Below, piece by piece: positions 8,658 through 17,900 of a stretch of DNA of 64,000 bases (the stretch's first letter is position 1; every line of letters starts with the position of its first letter). Source of the DNA: Pseudomonas sp. S09G 359. Its GTDB lineage: Bacteria > Pseudomonadota > Gammaproteobacteria > Pseudomonadales > Pseudomonadaceae. The stretch spans positions 2,261,501 through 2,325,500 of the forward strand of contig NZ_CP025263.1 in assembly GCF_002843605.1 (NCBI RefSeq), in the 5' to 3' direction. The notes beneath the pieces are model-generated. The model saw only the letters and a list, made by a program, of their open reading frames with translations, made no database searches and had not been told where the DNA came from. Made by a program: the position numbers and the translations under genes.

Positions 8658-8716
8658 GGTGTGTATTGTGTGTACAAAAAACGCATTGCCATTTAGCGGT
8701 GTGTAATATACACACC
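8658..8716. promoter_or_regulatory. hicAB promoter/operator with GTGTGTA boxes
   Basis: A perfect palindrome, GGTGTGTA-ATA-TACACACC, spans 8698-8716, 12 bases before the hicA start. Two further direct copies of GTGTGTA lie at about 8659 and 8668. HicB antitoxins carry a DNA-binding C-terminus and repress their own promoter, so this is the likely autoregulatory operator. The assignment is from position and symmetry. Confidence 0.6.
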
Positions 8717-8728
8717 TAAGGGTGGGCG

Positions 8729-8911
8729 ATGAGAAGTCGAGAGGTGATTGACCTGCTGGTTGCGGATGGTTGGTTTGAGGTGGCAGTAAAGGGTAGTCAT
8801 CACCAGTTCAAGCATCCTGTTAAGCGGGGTAGAGTAACCGTCCCTCATCCGAAGTCAGAGATTGCCAAGGGCACTCTGCACAGTATTTTCAAGTCAGCCG
8901 GTCTCAAATAA
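8729..8911 (+). CDS. hicA: HicA-family mRNA interferase toxin
   Basis: A 60-residue protein with the dsRBD-like HicA fold: an N-terminal RSREVIDLLVADGWF, then KGSHHQFKHP with the conserved catalytic His at about residue 24, and the closing HSIFKSAGL. HicA toxins cleave mRNA and tmRNA in a ribosome-independent way and are neutralised by HicB, which is encoded immediately downstream. The length is that of the family. The gene is AT-richer than its neighbours and sits between two core genes, as expected for a mobile toxin-antitoxin pair. Confidence 0.92.
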   Translation: MRSREVIDLLVADGWFEVAVKGSHHQFKHPVKRGRVTVPHPKSEIAKGTLHSIFKSAGLK

Positions 8912-8967
8912 TGACCCTGCTGGATGAATCGGACGAACTCCCCAGAGGCTCGTCCAGAGGAGGAGCA

Positions 8968-9369
8968 ATGAAATTCCCTGTGGTAGTGCACAAAGACGCT
9001 GACTCGGATTACAGCGTGACCGTCCCTGATGTGCCGGGGTGTTTCTCGGCGGGTGGGTCTTTCTCTGAAGCATTGGATAATGTTCGCGAAGCACTGGCGT
9101 TGCACCTTGAAGGACTGGTTGCCGATCAAGAGCCGCTTCCTCAGGCGCTGGAGGTTGATGCCCATATAGATAACCCGGATTTTGTCGGTGGTGTCTGGGC
9201 GATAGTTGACTTTGATCTGACGCCCTACCTGGGTAAGTCAGTGCGGTTTAACGCCTCTTTGCCGGAACACCTGCTGCAACGCATTGATGAGCGTGTGCAA
9301 AAGGACCATCGCTACGCATCAAGGTCAGGTTTCTTGGCCACTGCGGCGCTGCGCGAACTTTCTGCGTAA
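8968..9369 (+). CDS. hicB: HicB-family antitoxin
   Basis: A 133-residue antitoxin. ATG at 8968 is chosen because AGAGGAGGAG lies just before it; the frame is open back to 8911 but without a site. The N-terminal half is the partial RNase-H-like HicB fold (VVVHKDADSDYSVTVPDVPG followed by CFSAGG and a helix rich in Ala/Leu). The C-terminal ~50 residues look like a ribbon-helix-helix DNA-binding domain (NASLPEHLLQRIDERV, then SRSGFLATAALREL). It should bind HicA and the palindromic operator upstream. Confidence 0.92.
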   Translation: MKFPVVVHKDADSDYSVTVPDVPGCFSAGGSFSEALDNVREALALHLEGLVADQEPLPQALEVDAHIDNPDFVGGVWAIVDFDLTPYLGKSVRFNASLPEHLLQRIDERVQKDHRYASRSGFLATAALRELSA

Positions 9370-9404
9370 GGCAACACACACAATAGGTATCAGACGAGCC
9401 CGCT

Positions 9405-9749
9405 ATGAGCAACGAAGAACTTCAAATCACCGACACCCGCCTTGGCACCGGCAAAACCGTAGTCAAGGGTGCGCTGATCACCACTCAATACACCGGCACC
9501 CTGGAAGATGGCACGGTGTTCGATTCGTCCTGGGAGCGCGGCAAGCCGTTCCAGTGTGTGATCGGCACCGGGCGGGTGATCAAGGGCTGGGACCAGGGGT
9601 TGATGGGCATGCAGGTGGGCGGGGTGCGCACGCTGTTCGTGCCGGCACACCTGGCGTATGGCGAGCGGTCGATGGGCGCGCATATCAAGCCCAACAGCAA
9701 TCTGCGTTTTGAAATTGAGCTGTTGGAAGTACTGACTCGGGATGATTGA
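9405..9749 (+). CDS. FKBP-type peptidyl-prolyl cis-trans isomerase
   Basis: A 114-residue single-domain FKBP without a signal peptide, hence cytosolic. It shows the family core GALITTQYTGTLEDGTVFDS, then FQCVIGTGRVIKGWDQGLMG, GGVRTLFVPAHLAYGERS and the terminal strand LRFEIELLEV. It catalyses proline isomerisation during protein folding. Monocistronic: hicB lies upstream and a REPIN follows about 30 bases after its stop. Confidence 0.93.
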   Translation: MSNEELQITDTRLGTGKTVVKGALITTQYTGTLEDGTVFDSSWERGKPFQCVIGTGRVIKGWDQGLMGMQVGGVRTLFVPAHLAYGERSMGAHIKPNSNLRFEIELLEVLTRDD

Positions 9750-9779
9750 GGGCTGGTGATCGAGCCGGTACGCCTTGAT

Positions 9780-9869
9780 TGTGGGAGCGGGCTTGCTCGC
9801 GAATACGGTGTGTCAGTCCACATATTCATCCGCTGAACCACCGTATTCGCGAGCAAGCCCGCTCCCACA
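9780..9869. repeat. REPIN (two inverted REP elements)
   Basis: The same GTGGGAGCGGGCTTGCTCGCGAA family as at 4300, with the two arms facing each other and the complementarity extended through TACGGTG/CACCGTA. It lies between the FKBP gene and the mgtA leader and probably ends the FKBP transcript. Confidence 0.93.
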
Positions 9870-10039
9870 GTTGATCTTGGGTGCCTTCAAGAGGTGCCTT
9901 CCTGAACCCATCCTGAAGAATCTTCTTATTCACCATACGGACACTTTCCTACGGTTTACTCTCCTTACATCGAGGCGTAAGCTTCGCGCGTTTTCATCAA
10001 TAGCGGAGACCCTCAGTGGGTACTTGTTCGAGTGACAGT

Positions 10040-10310
10040 TGTCGGCCGGTCTCGGTAACCGGCACGTACTTGGCAAGATAACGCGCATTGTTCCGATGCC
10101 GTTGTCTCGCCAATCAAAGCGAGAAGCGGCATCCCGGCAGCGGCCAGTCCTGGCACCTGTCTGATCCCCTCTCATCGACGCTGACCAGCACCTGATTTGC
10201 CTCAGGATGCTACGGACGCGCCTGCCTTTCCGGCAGGCGGGCCAATCCTGCTGTGCCTTTAAAACGGGCGCGGCACAGGCGGCCGTACCTGCACGGCGGT
10301 TTTTTCCTCG
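10040..10310 (+). promoter_or_regulatory. Long structured 5' leader of mgtA, candidate Mg2+-responsive attenuator
   Basis: About 450 bases without a confident gene separate the REPIN from mgtA. They hold several strong stems: GCCGGT/ACCGGC near 10044-10062; a two-step hairpin at 10095-10133 (GATGCCG/CGGCATC outside, TCTCGC/GCGAGA inside); CGCCTGCC/GGCAGGCG at 10219-10239; and GCCGT/ACGGC at 10282-10297 followed by GG and six T, a weak intrinsic-terminator shape ending about 20 bases before the start codon. Two short ORFs lie inside (10096-10164, and 10207-10329, which overlaps the mgtA ATG as ATGA). Leader control of mgtA is known in enterobacteria; this one is inferred from structure only. 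Confidence 0.4.
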
Positions 10311-10325
10311 CGCAGGAGTAACACC

Positions 10326-13031
10326 ATGAACCTGACTCTGTTGAAAGAGTTCTTTGCCGGCTTCCTGCGGACCCGGCACATCGCCCGGCATTTCCGTCGT
10401 TTGGCGATGCTTGAAACCGTGACCGACGCCAGCGTCAGCCGCGAAGTGCCGCCGACCCTGGCGCAAACCCTGGTGGTCGCGGCCAACAGCAGTGCGGGGC
10501 AATTGCTCGGTACCCTGGGCAGCCATACCGAGGGTTTGAACACCCAGGAAGCCGACGCCCTACGCGTGCAATACGGCCTCAACGAGGTGGAGCACGAACA
10601 GCCGCTGCCATGGTGGGTGCACCTGTGGCACTGCTACAAAAACCCGTTCAACCTGCTGCTTACCTTGCTCGCGGTGATCTCCTGGCTGACCGAAGACATG
10701 AAGGCCGCCACGGTGATTTTCTCCATGGTGGTGCTCTCGACCCTGCTGCGTTTCTGGCAGGAGGCCAAGTCGAACAAGGCCGCCGATGCGTTGAAAGCCA
10801 TGGTCAGCAACACCGCCACGGTGCTGCGTCGGGATGCCACCAAGCGCATTGAATTGCCGATCAAACAGTTGGTGCCGGGCGATCTGATCGTGCTGTCGGC
10901 CGGCGATATGATCCCCGCCGACTGCCGCGTGCTCAACGCCAAGGACCTGTTCGTCAGCCAGGCAGCGATGACCGGTGAATCGATGCCGGTGGAGAAGTTC
11001 GCCCACCAGCAGGACGCCCAAACCCGTAACCCGCTGGACCTGGAAAATATCCTGTTCATGGGCACCAACGTGGTGTCCGGCGCGGCCACCGCGGTTATCC
11101 TGACCACCGGCAACAGCACCTATTTCGGCGCCCTGGCCCAGCGCGTGACGGCCACCGACCGCGCGACCACCTCATTCCAGCACGGTGTGAACAAGGTCAG
11201 CTGGTTGCTGATCCGCTTTATGTTTGTGATGGCGCCGCTGGTGCTGTTCATCAACGGCTTTACCAAGGGCGACTGGACCGAAGCGCTGCTGTTCGCCCTG
11301 TCGATTGCCGTGGGCCTGACCCCGGAAATGCTGCCGATGATCGTCACGTCCACCCTGGCCAAGGGCGCCGTATTTCTGTCGCGCAAAAAGGTCATTGTCA
11401 AACGCCTGGACGCGATCCAGAACTTCGGCGCCATGGATGTGCTGTGCACCGACAAGACCGGCACCCTGACCCAGGACAAGATTTTCCTCGCACGCCATGT
11501 GGACGTGTGGGGCGAAGAGTCTGACGACGTGCTGGAAATGGCCTACCTCAACAGCTACTACCAGACCGGCCTGAAAAACCTGCTGGACGTGGCGGTGCTG
11601 GAGCATGTGGAAGTGCATCGCGAGCTGAAAGTCGGCACCGCGTTCCAGAAGGTCGATGAGATTCCGTTCGACTTCAATCGCCGCCGCATGTCGGTGGTCG
11701 TGGGCCAGGAGGGCTTGCCACACCTGCTGATCTGCAAGGGCGCCGTGGAGGAAATCCTCTCGGTGTGCAACACCGTGCGCCATGGCGACAACAACGAAGC
11801 GCTCACCGATGAGTTGCTGGCGCGCATCCGCCAAGTGACCGCGGCATTCAACGAAGAAGGCCTGCGCGTGGTGGCCGTGGCGGCACAGCCGATGACCCCG
11901 GGGCGCGACACCTACAGCCTGGCGGATGAGCGCGACCTGACGCTGATCGGCTACGTGGCCTTTCTCGACCCGCCCAAGGAAAGCACCGCGCCCGCGCTCA
12001 AGGCGCTCAAGGCCCACGGCGTTGCGGTAAAAGTGCTGACCGGCGACAACGAGCTGGTCACCGCCAAAATCTGCCGTGAAGTGGGCCTGGAGCAACAGGG
12101 CCTGTTGATGGGCAACGACATCGAGGACATGACCGACGCCGAGCTGGCCAAGGCCGTGGAAACCACCAATGTGTTCGCCCGGCTGACCCCCAGCCATAAG
12201 GAGCGCATCGTGCGCCTGCTCAAGGCCAACGGGCATGTGGTGGGTTTCATGGGCGATGGCATCAACGACGCGCCCGCGTTGCGCACGGCCGATATCGGCA
12301 TTTCGGTGGACAGCGCGGTGGATATCGCCAAGGAAGCGGCCGATATCATCCTGCTGGAAAAAAGCCTGATGATCCTGGAGGAGGGCGTGCTGGAAGGCCG
12401 GCGCACCTTCGCCAACATGCTCAAGTACATCAAGATGACCGCCAGCTCCAACTTCGGCAACGTGTTCTCGGTGTTGGTGGCCAGTGCATTTATCCCGTTC
12501 CTGCCGATGCTGCCGATGCACCTGCTGGTGCAGAACCTGCTGTATGACATTTCGCAGATCGCGATTCCGTTCGATAACGTCGATGCCGAAATGCTCGCCA
12601 AACCGCAACGCTGGCAGCCAGGGGAAGTGGGGCGTTTCATGCTGTTTTTCGGGCCGATCAGTTCGATCTTTGACATCACCACGTTCGCACTCATGTGGTA
12701 TGTGTTCGATGCCAACACTCCAGACCACCAGACGCTGTTCCAGTCGGGCTGGTTCGTGGTGGGGCTGCTGACCCAGACGCTGATCGTGCACATGATCCGC
12801 ACGCCAAAGATCCCGTTCCTGCAAAGCCGTGCGGCGATGCCATTGATGGTGATGACCGGGGTGATTATGGCGGTGGGGATTTTCCTGCCGATGGGACCGC
12901 TGGCGCACTACTTCAAATTACAGGCGCTGCCATCGCTGTATTTCGTATTCCTGCCGGTGATTTTGCTGGCGTACATGGCATTGACCCAGGCGGTGAAGGG
13001 GTACTACATCCGTAAGTTTGGCTGGCAATAA
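10326..13031 (+). CDS. mgtA: Magnesium-transporting P-type ATPase
   Basis: A 901-residue P3B-type ATPase that imports Mg2+. The N-terminal cytoplasmic region precedes the actuator domain (TGES motif in AAMTGESMPVEKF). The phosphorylation site is Asp376 in CTDKTGTLTQD. The nucleotide-binding region and the hinge GDGINDAPALRTADIGISV follow, and there are about ten membrane helices, six of them after the hinge. Length and motif order match MgtA/MgtB. The ribosome site is AGGAG before ATG 10326. The MgtC-type gene follows, the usual partner in Mg2+-starvation regulons, and the structured leader upstream suggests RNA-level control. Confidence 0.95.
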   Translation: MNLTLLKEFFAGFLRTRHIARHFRRLAMLETVTDASVSREVPPTLAQTLVVAANSSAGQLLGTLGSHTEGLNTQEADALRVQYGLNEVEHEQPLPWWVHLWHCYKNPFNLLLTLLAVISWLTEDMKAATVIFSMVVLSTLLRFWQEAKSNKAADALKAMVSNTATVLRRDATKRIELPIKQLVPGDLIVLSAGDMIPADCRVLNAKDLFVSQAAMTGESMPVEKFAHQQDAQTRNPLDLENILFMGTNVVSGAATAVILTTGNSTYFGALAQRVTATDRATTSFQHGVNKVSWLLIRFMFVMAPLVLFINGFTKGDWTEALLFALSIAVGLTPEMLPMIVTSTLAKGAVFLSRKKVIVKRLDAIQNFGAMDVLCTDKTGTLTQDKIFLARHVDVWGEESDDVLEMAYLNSYYQTGLKNLLDVAVLEHVEVHRELKVGTAFQKVDEIPFDFNRRRMSVVVGQEGLPHLLICKGAVEEILSVCNTVRHGDNNEALTDELLARIRQVTAAFNEEGLRVVAVAAQPMTPGRDTYSLADERDLTLIGYVAFLDPPKESTAPALKALKAHGVAVKVLTGDNELVTAKICREVGLEQQGLLMGNDIEDMTDAELAKAVETTNVFARLTPSHKERIVRLLKANGHVVGFMGDGINDAPALRTADIGISVDSAVDIAKEAADIILLEKSLMILEEGVLEGRRTFANMLKYIKMTASSNFGNVFSVLVASAFIPFLPMLPMHLLVQNLLYDISQIAIPFDNVDAEMLAKPQRWQPGEVGRFMLFFGPISSIFDITTFALMWYVFDANTPDHQTLFQSGWFVVGLLTQTLIVHMIRTPKIPFLQSRAAMPLMVMTGVIMAVGIFLPMGPLAHYFKLQALPSLYFVFLPVILLAYMALTQAVKGYYIRKFGWQ

Positions 13032-13053
13032 CACCGCAGCGGCAACTGCCTCG

Positions 13054-13242
13054 TTGTGGAGAGCAGGATTGTTGTGGCAACCGAGCTTGTTGTGCAGAGC
13101 TGCTTGTTGTGGCGAGCGAGCTTGCTCGCGTTGGGCTGCGCAGCAGACCCAAAACCGGCAACATAAATCAGTCTGAAAACACGCGGTGCTTCGCAGAGGG
13201 GCCGCTTCGCGCCCCAGCGCGAGCAAGCTCGCTCGCCACAAA
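13054..13242. repeat. REP element pair with four degenerate tandem half-units
   Basis: From 13107 to 13242 two GTGGCGAGCGAGCTTGCTCGC arms face each other around a spacer, with inner GCTGCGCAGCAGACCC-like sequence as in other REPs of this class. Directly before it, 13054-13106 holds three imperfect copies of TTGTGG(C/A)GAGC...CTTG with a 17-18 base period, so four units stand in tandem. It separates mgtA from the mgtC-type gene. Confidence 0.8.
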
Positions 13243-13278
13243 AGGCAGGCTGAGCGATAGGTATAAAAGGAAGTTTTT

Positions 13279-13995
13279 ATGCAAGCAATCAACAACATCA
13301 ACCTCAACTCGCTGGTCGATACCTTGGTCAGCCTCACCGCTGCCTTTATCCTCGGCGGCCTGATCGGTTTTGAGCGCCAGTACCGCCAGCGCACGGCGGG
13401 CTTGCGTACCAACGTGCTGGTAGCAGTCGGCGCGGCGATTTTTGTCGACATGGCCAACCGCCTGGGCGGCGCGGAAGGCGCGGTGCGGGTAGTGGCGTAC
13501 GTGGTGTCGGGCATCGGCTTTTTGGGCGCCGGTGTGATCATGCGCGAAGAAGGCAACGTGCGCGGGCTCAACACGGCGGCCACGCTGTGGGCATCGGCGG
13601 CGGTAGGGGCGTGCGCGGGGGCCGACCTGATCCTCGAAGCGCTGCTGGGCACGCTGTTTGTGCTGGCAGCCAATACGCTACTGCGGCCGATCGTTAATAA
13701 CATCAACCGCCAGCCGCTGGATGTGGTGTCGGCGGAGGTCACCAATATTCTGTATGTGATCGCCCGGCGTACCCAGCAAAAGGCCGTGCTGGCCTTGCTG
13801 GAGGCCGAGCTTGCGCGCTGCAACTACCCGGCCAGTGATGTCGACGTGCGCCCCTTCGGCACCGAGGAGGTGGAAATCGAAGCCACCTTGGCCGTCACGT
13901 CGGTGGACGGTGACGAACTGGACGCCCTGGTAGCGCGGATCTCCCTGTCGACCCTGGTGGTACAGGCGTTCTGGAGCCCCAGTACCACCGAGTAG
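13279..13995 (+). CDS. mgtC: MgtC/SapB family membrane protein
   Basis: A 238-residue protein. The N-terminal ~150 residues carry about four to five membrane helices with the MgtC signature [20 protein letters not shown], then [15 protein letters not shown] and [15 protein letters not shown]. The C-terminal ~80 residues form a soluble ACT-like domain, as in the longer MgtC proteins. MgtC supports survival at low Mg2+ and inside host cells and is known to restrain the F-type ATP synthase in enteric bacteria. AAAGGAAG precedes the ATG. Placement behind mgtA fits a shared Mg2+ response, although a REP pair lies between them. Confidence 0.9.
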   Translation: MQAINNINLNSLVDTLVSLTAAFILGGLIGFERQYRQRTAGLRTNVLVAVGAAIFVDMANRLGGAEGAVRVVAYVVSGIGFLGAGVIMREEGNVRGLNTAATLWASAAVGACAGADLILEALLGTLFVLAANTLLRPIVNNINRQPLDVVSAEVTNILYVIARRTQQKAVLALLEAELARCNYPASDVDVRPFGTEEVEIEATLAVTSVDGDELDALVARISLSTLVVQAFWSPSTTE

Positions 13996-14285
13996 CCTCC
14001 TCGGGGTTCGCGTAAAACAAACCTGTTGCTTCGGTGAAAAGTCCTACAAGCACTCGAGATTATCCCTTCATTTAAAACCACGCTTCGTTGTTAAGGTTGC
14101 GCGCCGCTCCTGCTTAGGAATCCGGCTGCGGCTTAACCTGCTTATCGTGTTTTTCAAGTGGAGGGGCCTGTACTGCCTGACGTGTCGGGCAGAGTAATCA
14201 GTACCGTTTGTCGGAACTGTTACTTTTCACAGGTAGATAGATCTCGCGTGGTATGTGAGCGTACTCATTCTCTCAGGGGAGTTTT

Positions 14286-14915
14286 ATGAGCAACAAAGCG
14301 TTAGTTGTGGATGATCACCCTTTTATACGTGCCACCGTCAAGTATTTATTGAAGCAGGAGGGCTTCGACAGCATCTTTGAAGCGGGTAACGGTGCTGATG
14401 CTTTGCAGATTGCACGTGAAGAGCGTCCGGACATCATTATCCTGGATTTGGCGATGCCAAGGCTCGGCGGTCTGGAGGTGATCAGCCGGATCAAGGCGCT
14501 GGACCTGCCGTGCAAGATCCTGGTGCTGACCTCGTATCTGGCGGTGTTCTTTTCCACCCGCTGCATGCGCGCCGGGGCAATGGGGTTTGTCGCCAAGACA
14601 GGCGAGCTTGATGAACTGCAAAAGGCCATCCGGGCGATCCGGTCTGGCTACAGTTGCTTTCCCAGCCTGCCTACCAGCTCGGTGCGTCGTGACGATCTGC
14701 AAACCAGTGAACGGGAGTTGGTGGAGGCACTGTCCGACCGCGAATTGACCGTGCTGCAAAAACTGGCCCTGGGCCTGGGCAACAAGGAAATCGCCGCAGA
14801 CATGCTGTTGAGTCACAAGACCATCAGCACCTACAAGACGCGGCTCAAGGAAAAGTTGCGGATGTCCTCGGTAGTACATCTGTCCAAATTTGCGCAGCGC
14901 AACCATCTGATCTGA
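14286..14915 (+). CDS. NarL/FixJ-type response regulator (BvgA/EvgA-like)
   Basis: A 209-residue regulator with an N-terminal receiver domain (acidic pair in VVDDHPF, phospho-accepting Asp54 in IIILDLAMP, Lys in FVAKTGE) and a C-terminal LuxR-type helix-turn-helix (LSDRELTVLQKLALGLGNKE, then KTISTYKTRLKEKL). It is preceded by a ~290-base intergenic region in which I see no other gene. The hybrid sensor kinase begins two bases after its stop, so the two form one transcript. Architecture and pairing match BvgA-BvgS and EvgA-EvgS systems; the regulon is unknown. Confidence 0.92.
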   Translation: MSNKALVVDDHPFIRATVKYLLKQEGFDSIFEAGNGADALQIAREERPDIIILDLAMPRLGGLEVISRIKALDLPCKILVLTSYLAVFFSTRCMRAGAMGFVAKTGELDELQKAIRAIRSGYSCFPSLPTSSVRRDDLQTSERELVEALSDRELTVLQKLALGLGNKEIAADMLLSHKTISTYKTRLKEKLRMSSVVHLSKFAQRNHLI

Positions 14916-14916
14916 A

Positions 14917-17900
14917 ATGAACCCATCCCGGCGGATCCAACTCACGGTCATCCTGCTGATGGGGCTATTACCGCTGGCGGTAATGGCCCTGGATGAACCG
15001 CAGAACTTGCGGCTTCTGGGCCACTCAACCGTTGAAAACACCTCCCTGACGCTGGATGAAGCCGACTGGCGCTGGTTGCGCGAGCGGCGCACGCTGGCGA
15101 TGGGCGTGTCGGCCCCCGATTATGCTCCCTTCGACCTGAGCAATAACCAGGACGAGTTTGAAGGCATCACCGCCGACTATGCGGCACTGATCGGCCAGAT
15201 GCTGAATGTCGCCATTGAGGTGCGGCGTTACGATACCCGTGATGAGGTGCTTGAAGCCCTCAAGACGGGTGCCGTGGATTTTGTCGGGTCGGCCAATGGT
15301 TATGAGGCGGCCGACCCGCAGTTGGTACTGTCTCGCGTCTATGCCAATGACCAACCCACACTGGTGACCCGTGTGGGCGACACCCAAGCGCTCAGCGCCG
15401 ACCTGGCGGGCCGGCGTGTGGCGATGCTCTACCACTACATGCCGCCCGATGCGGTGCAGGCCTTTTATCCCAAGGCGCAGTTGCTGTTGTTTGGCTCAAC
15501 GTTCGAAGCCATCGGCGCGGTGTCGTTTGGCCAGGCGGATGTCTACCTGGGCGACGCCATCAGCACTCGCTACCTGATCAACAAGAACCATCTGAATAAT
15601 GTGCGCATGGCGGATTTTTCCGCCATGGAGGCCAATCCGTTCGGGTTTGCCTTCACCCAGGAAAACACGCGCCTGCGCCACATCATCAATGCCGCCCTGG
15701 GCGCTGTTCCGGCCGACAAACAGATGGACATCCTGCGCCGTTGGAGTGCCGGCGGCATTGGCTTCCTGGGCGGCGAGCGGTTACGCCTGAGTGACAGTGA
15801 GCAGCGTTGGCTGGCGAAGCATCCACGGGTGAAAGTGGCGGCGTTCGACAAGTTTGCACCGCTGTCATTTTTTAACGAGCAGGGGCAATTCGAAGGGTTG
15901 AGCGCGGAAGTGCTATCGCGGATCAGCTTGCGCGCGGGCCTGAAGTTCGATGTGGAGCGGGGCGGTTCACTGTCCCGTCAAATTGATGCGGCGAGTTCCG
16001 GGCAGGTGGATATGCTGGCGGTGGTCACGCCGAGTGTCGAGCGTTCCGAGAAGATGCGTTTTACCCGGCCCTACCTGTCAAACCCCTACGTATTGGTGGT
16101 TCCCGCTAACAACGACCGCCTGATTACCCTGGAGGATATGCCCGGTAAACGCCTGGCGCTCGTCAGCGGTAACAGCCATGCCGCGCAAATCGCCGAGGAT
16201 TTTCCCGGCATTGAGTTTACCTACGTCGAGAACACCGAACAGGCCCTGGCGTCAGTGGCCAGGGGCAAGGTTGATGCAACCGTGGTGTCGCTGATCAGTG
16301 CGCGCTACATGATCACTCGCTATTACCGTGAGCGCCTACGCGTTACCAGCACGGTCGGCAGGGAGCCGGCGCGTTTTACCTTTGGTGTCAACCGCAGCCA
16401 GTTGGAGTTGTATTCGATCCTGGAGAAGGCGCTGTTGAGCATTACTCCCGAAGAGATGGACGAGCTGACCAACCATTGGCGCAGCGAAATCATCATTGAA
16501 GACAGCTACTGGATCCACCACCGTAACGTCATTATCCAAGGTTTTGGCGTGGCCGCGCTGTTGCTGCTGGTGACCCTCGGCTGGGTGTTTTACCTGCGCA
16601 GCCTGATTCGCAAGCGCGCCCAGGCCGAGCGGGCCTTGAGCGACCAGATGCGGTTCATGAGCGTATTGATCGATGGCACGCCGCACCCGATCTATGTGCG
16701 TGATCGCCAGGGCCGCTTGATGGCCTGTAACAACGCTTACCTCGATGTGTTCGGTTTCAAGTTGGAAGACGTCATTGGCAAGACCGTGGTTGAGACCGAC
16801 ACCGGTAACCCGCCTCAGTCCCGGTCGTTCCATGCCGACTATCTGCGCTTGATGGAGCAGGGCGAGCCGCAGATCCATGACCGTGTGCTCAAATTGCCCG
16901 ATGGCGGAGTGCTGACCATCTACCAATGGATGCTGCCATACCGTGATAGCAACGGGAGTGTGGTGGGCATGATTGCCGGCTGGGTCGATGTCAGCGAACG
17001 CCAGCGCCTGTTGGGCCAACTGCAAGAGGCCAAGGAGGACGCCGACGCCGCCAACCGCGCCAAGACCACCTTCCTGGCGACCATGAGCCATGAGATCCGA
17101 ACGCCCATGAACGCGGTGATCGGCATGATCGAGCTGGCCCTGAAAAACGCTGAGCAGGGCCGCGCCGACCACGATGCGCTTGAAGTGGCGTGGGTAGCTT
17201 CCCGGGGCATGCTCGAGCTGATCGGCGATATTCTCGACATTGCACGGATCGAATCCGGCCACCTGTCCCTGACCCTGGAGCCGGCGAACCCGCACGAACT
17301 GTTGGTCTCTGTGGCGCGGATATTCGAAGGGCTGGCGCGGGACAAGGGCCTGGTGCTGCGGGTGGAGCTCGATCCGCTGATCGACCGATCGGTGCTGATC
17401 GACCCGCTGCGTTTCAAACAGGTGGTCTCTAATTTGCTGGGTAACGCTATCAAGTTTACCGTCGCCGGCCAGGTGCGCCTTGGCGCCCAGGGCGGCCAGG
17501 TATCGACTGACGGCCAGTTGCACCTGCGGTTATGGGTGGAGGACACGGGTATTGGCATCAGTGCCGAGGATCAGCAGCGGCTGTTCAACCCGTTTGTGCA
17601 GGGCAGCAATCACGAGCAATCGGAGCGTAGCGGTTCAGGCCTGGGGCTGATGATCAGCCGTAACCTGTGCGAGATGATGGGCGGCCAGCTGCACTTGACC
17701 AGTGTACTGGGCAAGGGCACGCGGGTGGATGTGACATTGGCGTTGGCGCTGACCACGGCTGTGGCGCCGGCCATCTTGCCTGTGCCGCACCTTCCACCGG
17801 CACGCGCATTGAATATCCTGGTGGTGGATGACTACCCGGCCAACCGCCTGTTGCTGGCTCGGCAGCTGAGTTTTCTGGGGCATCGCATTGTCACCGCCGA

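Noticed and set aside
9775..10035. An 86-codon ORF running through the REPIN before mgtA
   Set aside because: Its first half is REPIN sequence and it has no family resemblance; the region is better read as repeat plus leader.
11172..12908. A long minus-strand ORF (578 codons) across mgtA
   Set aside because: Antisense shadow with His/Gln/Arg-rich composition and no domains; mgtA motifs lie on the other strand.
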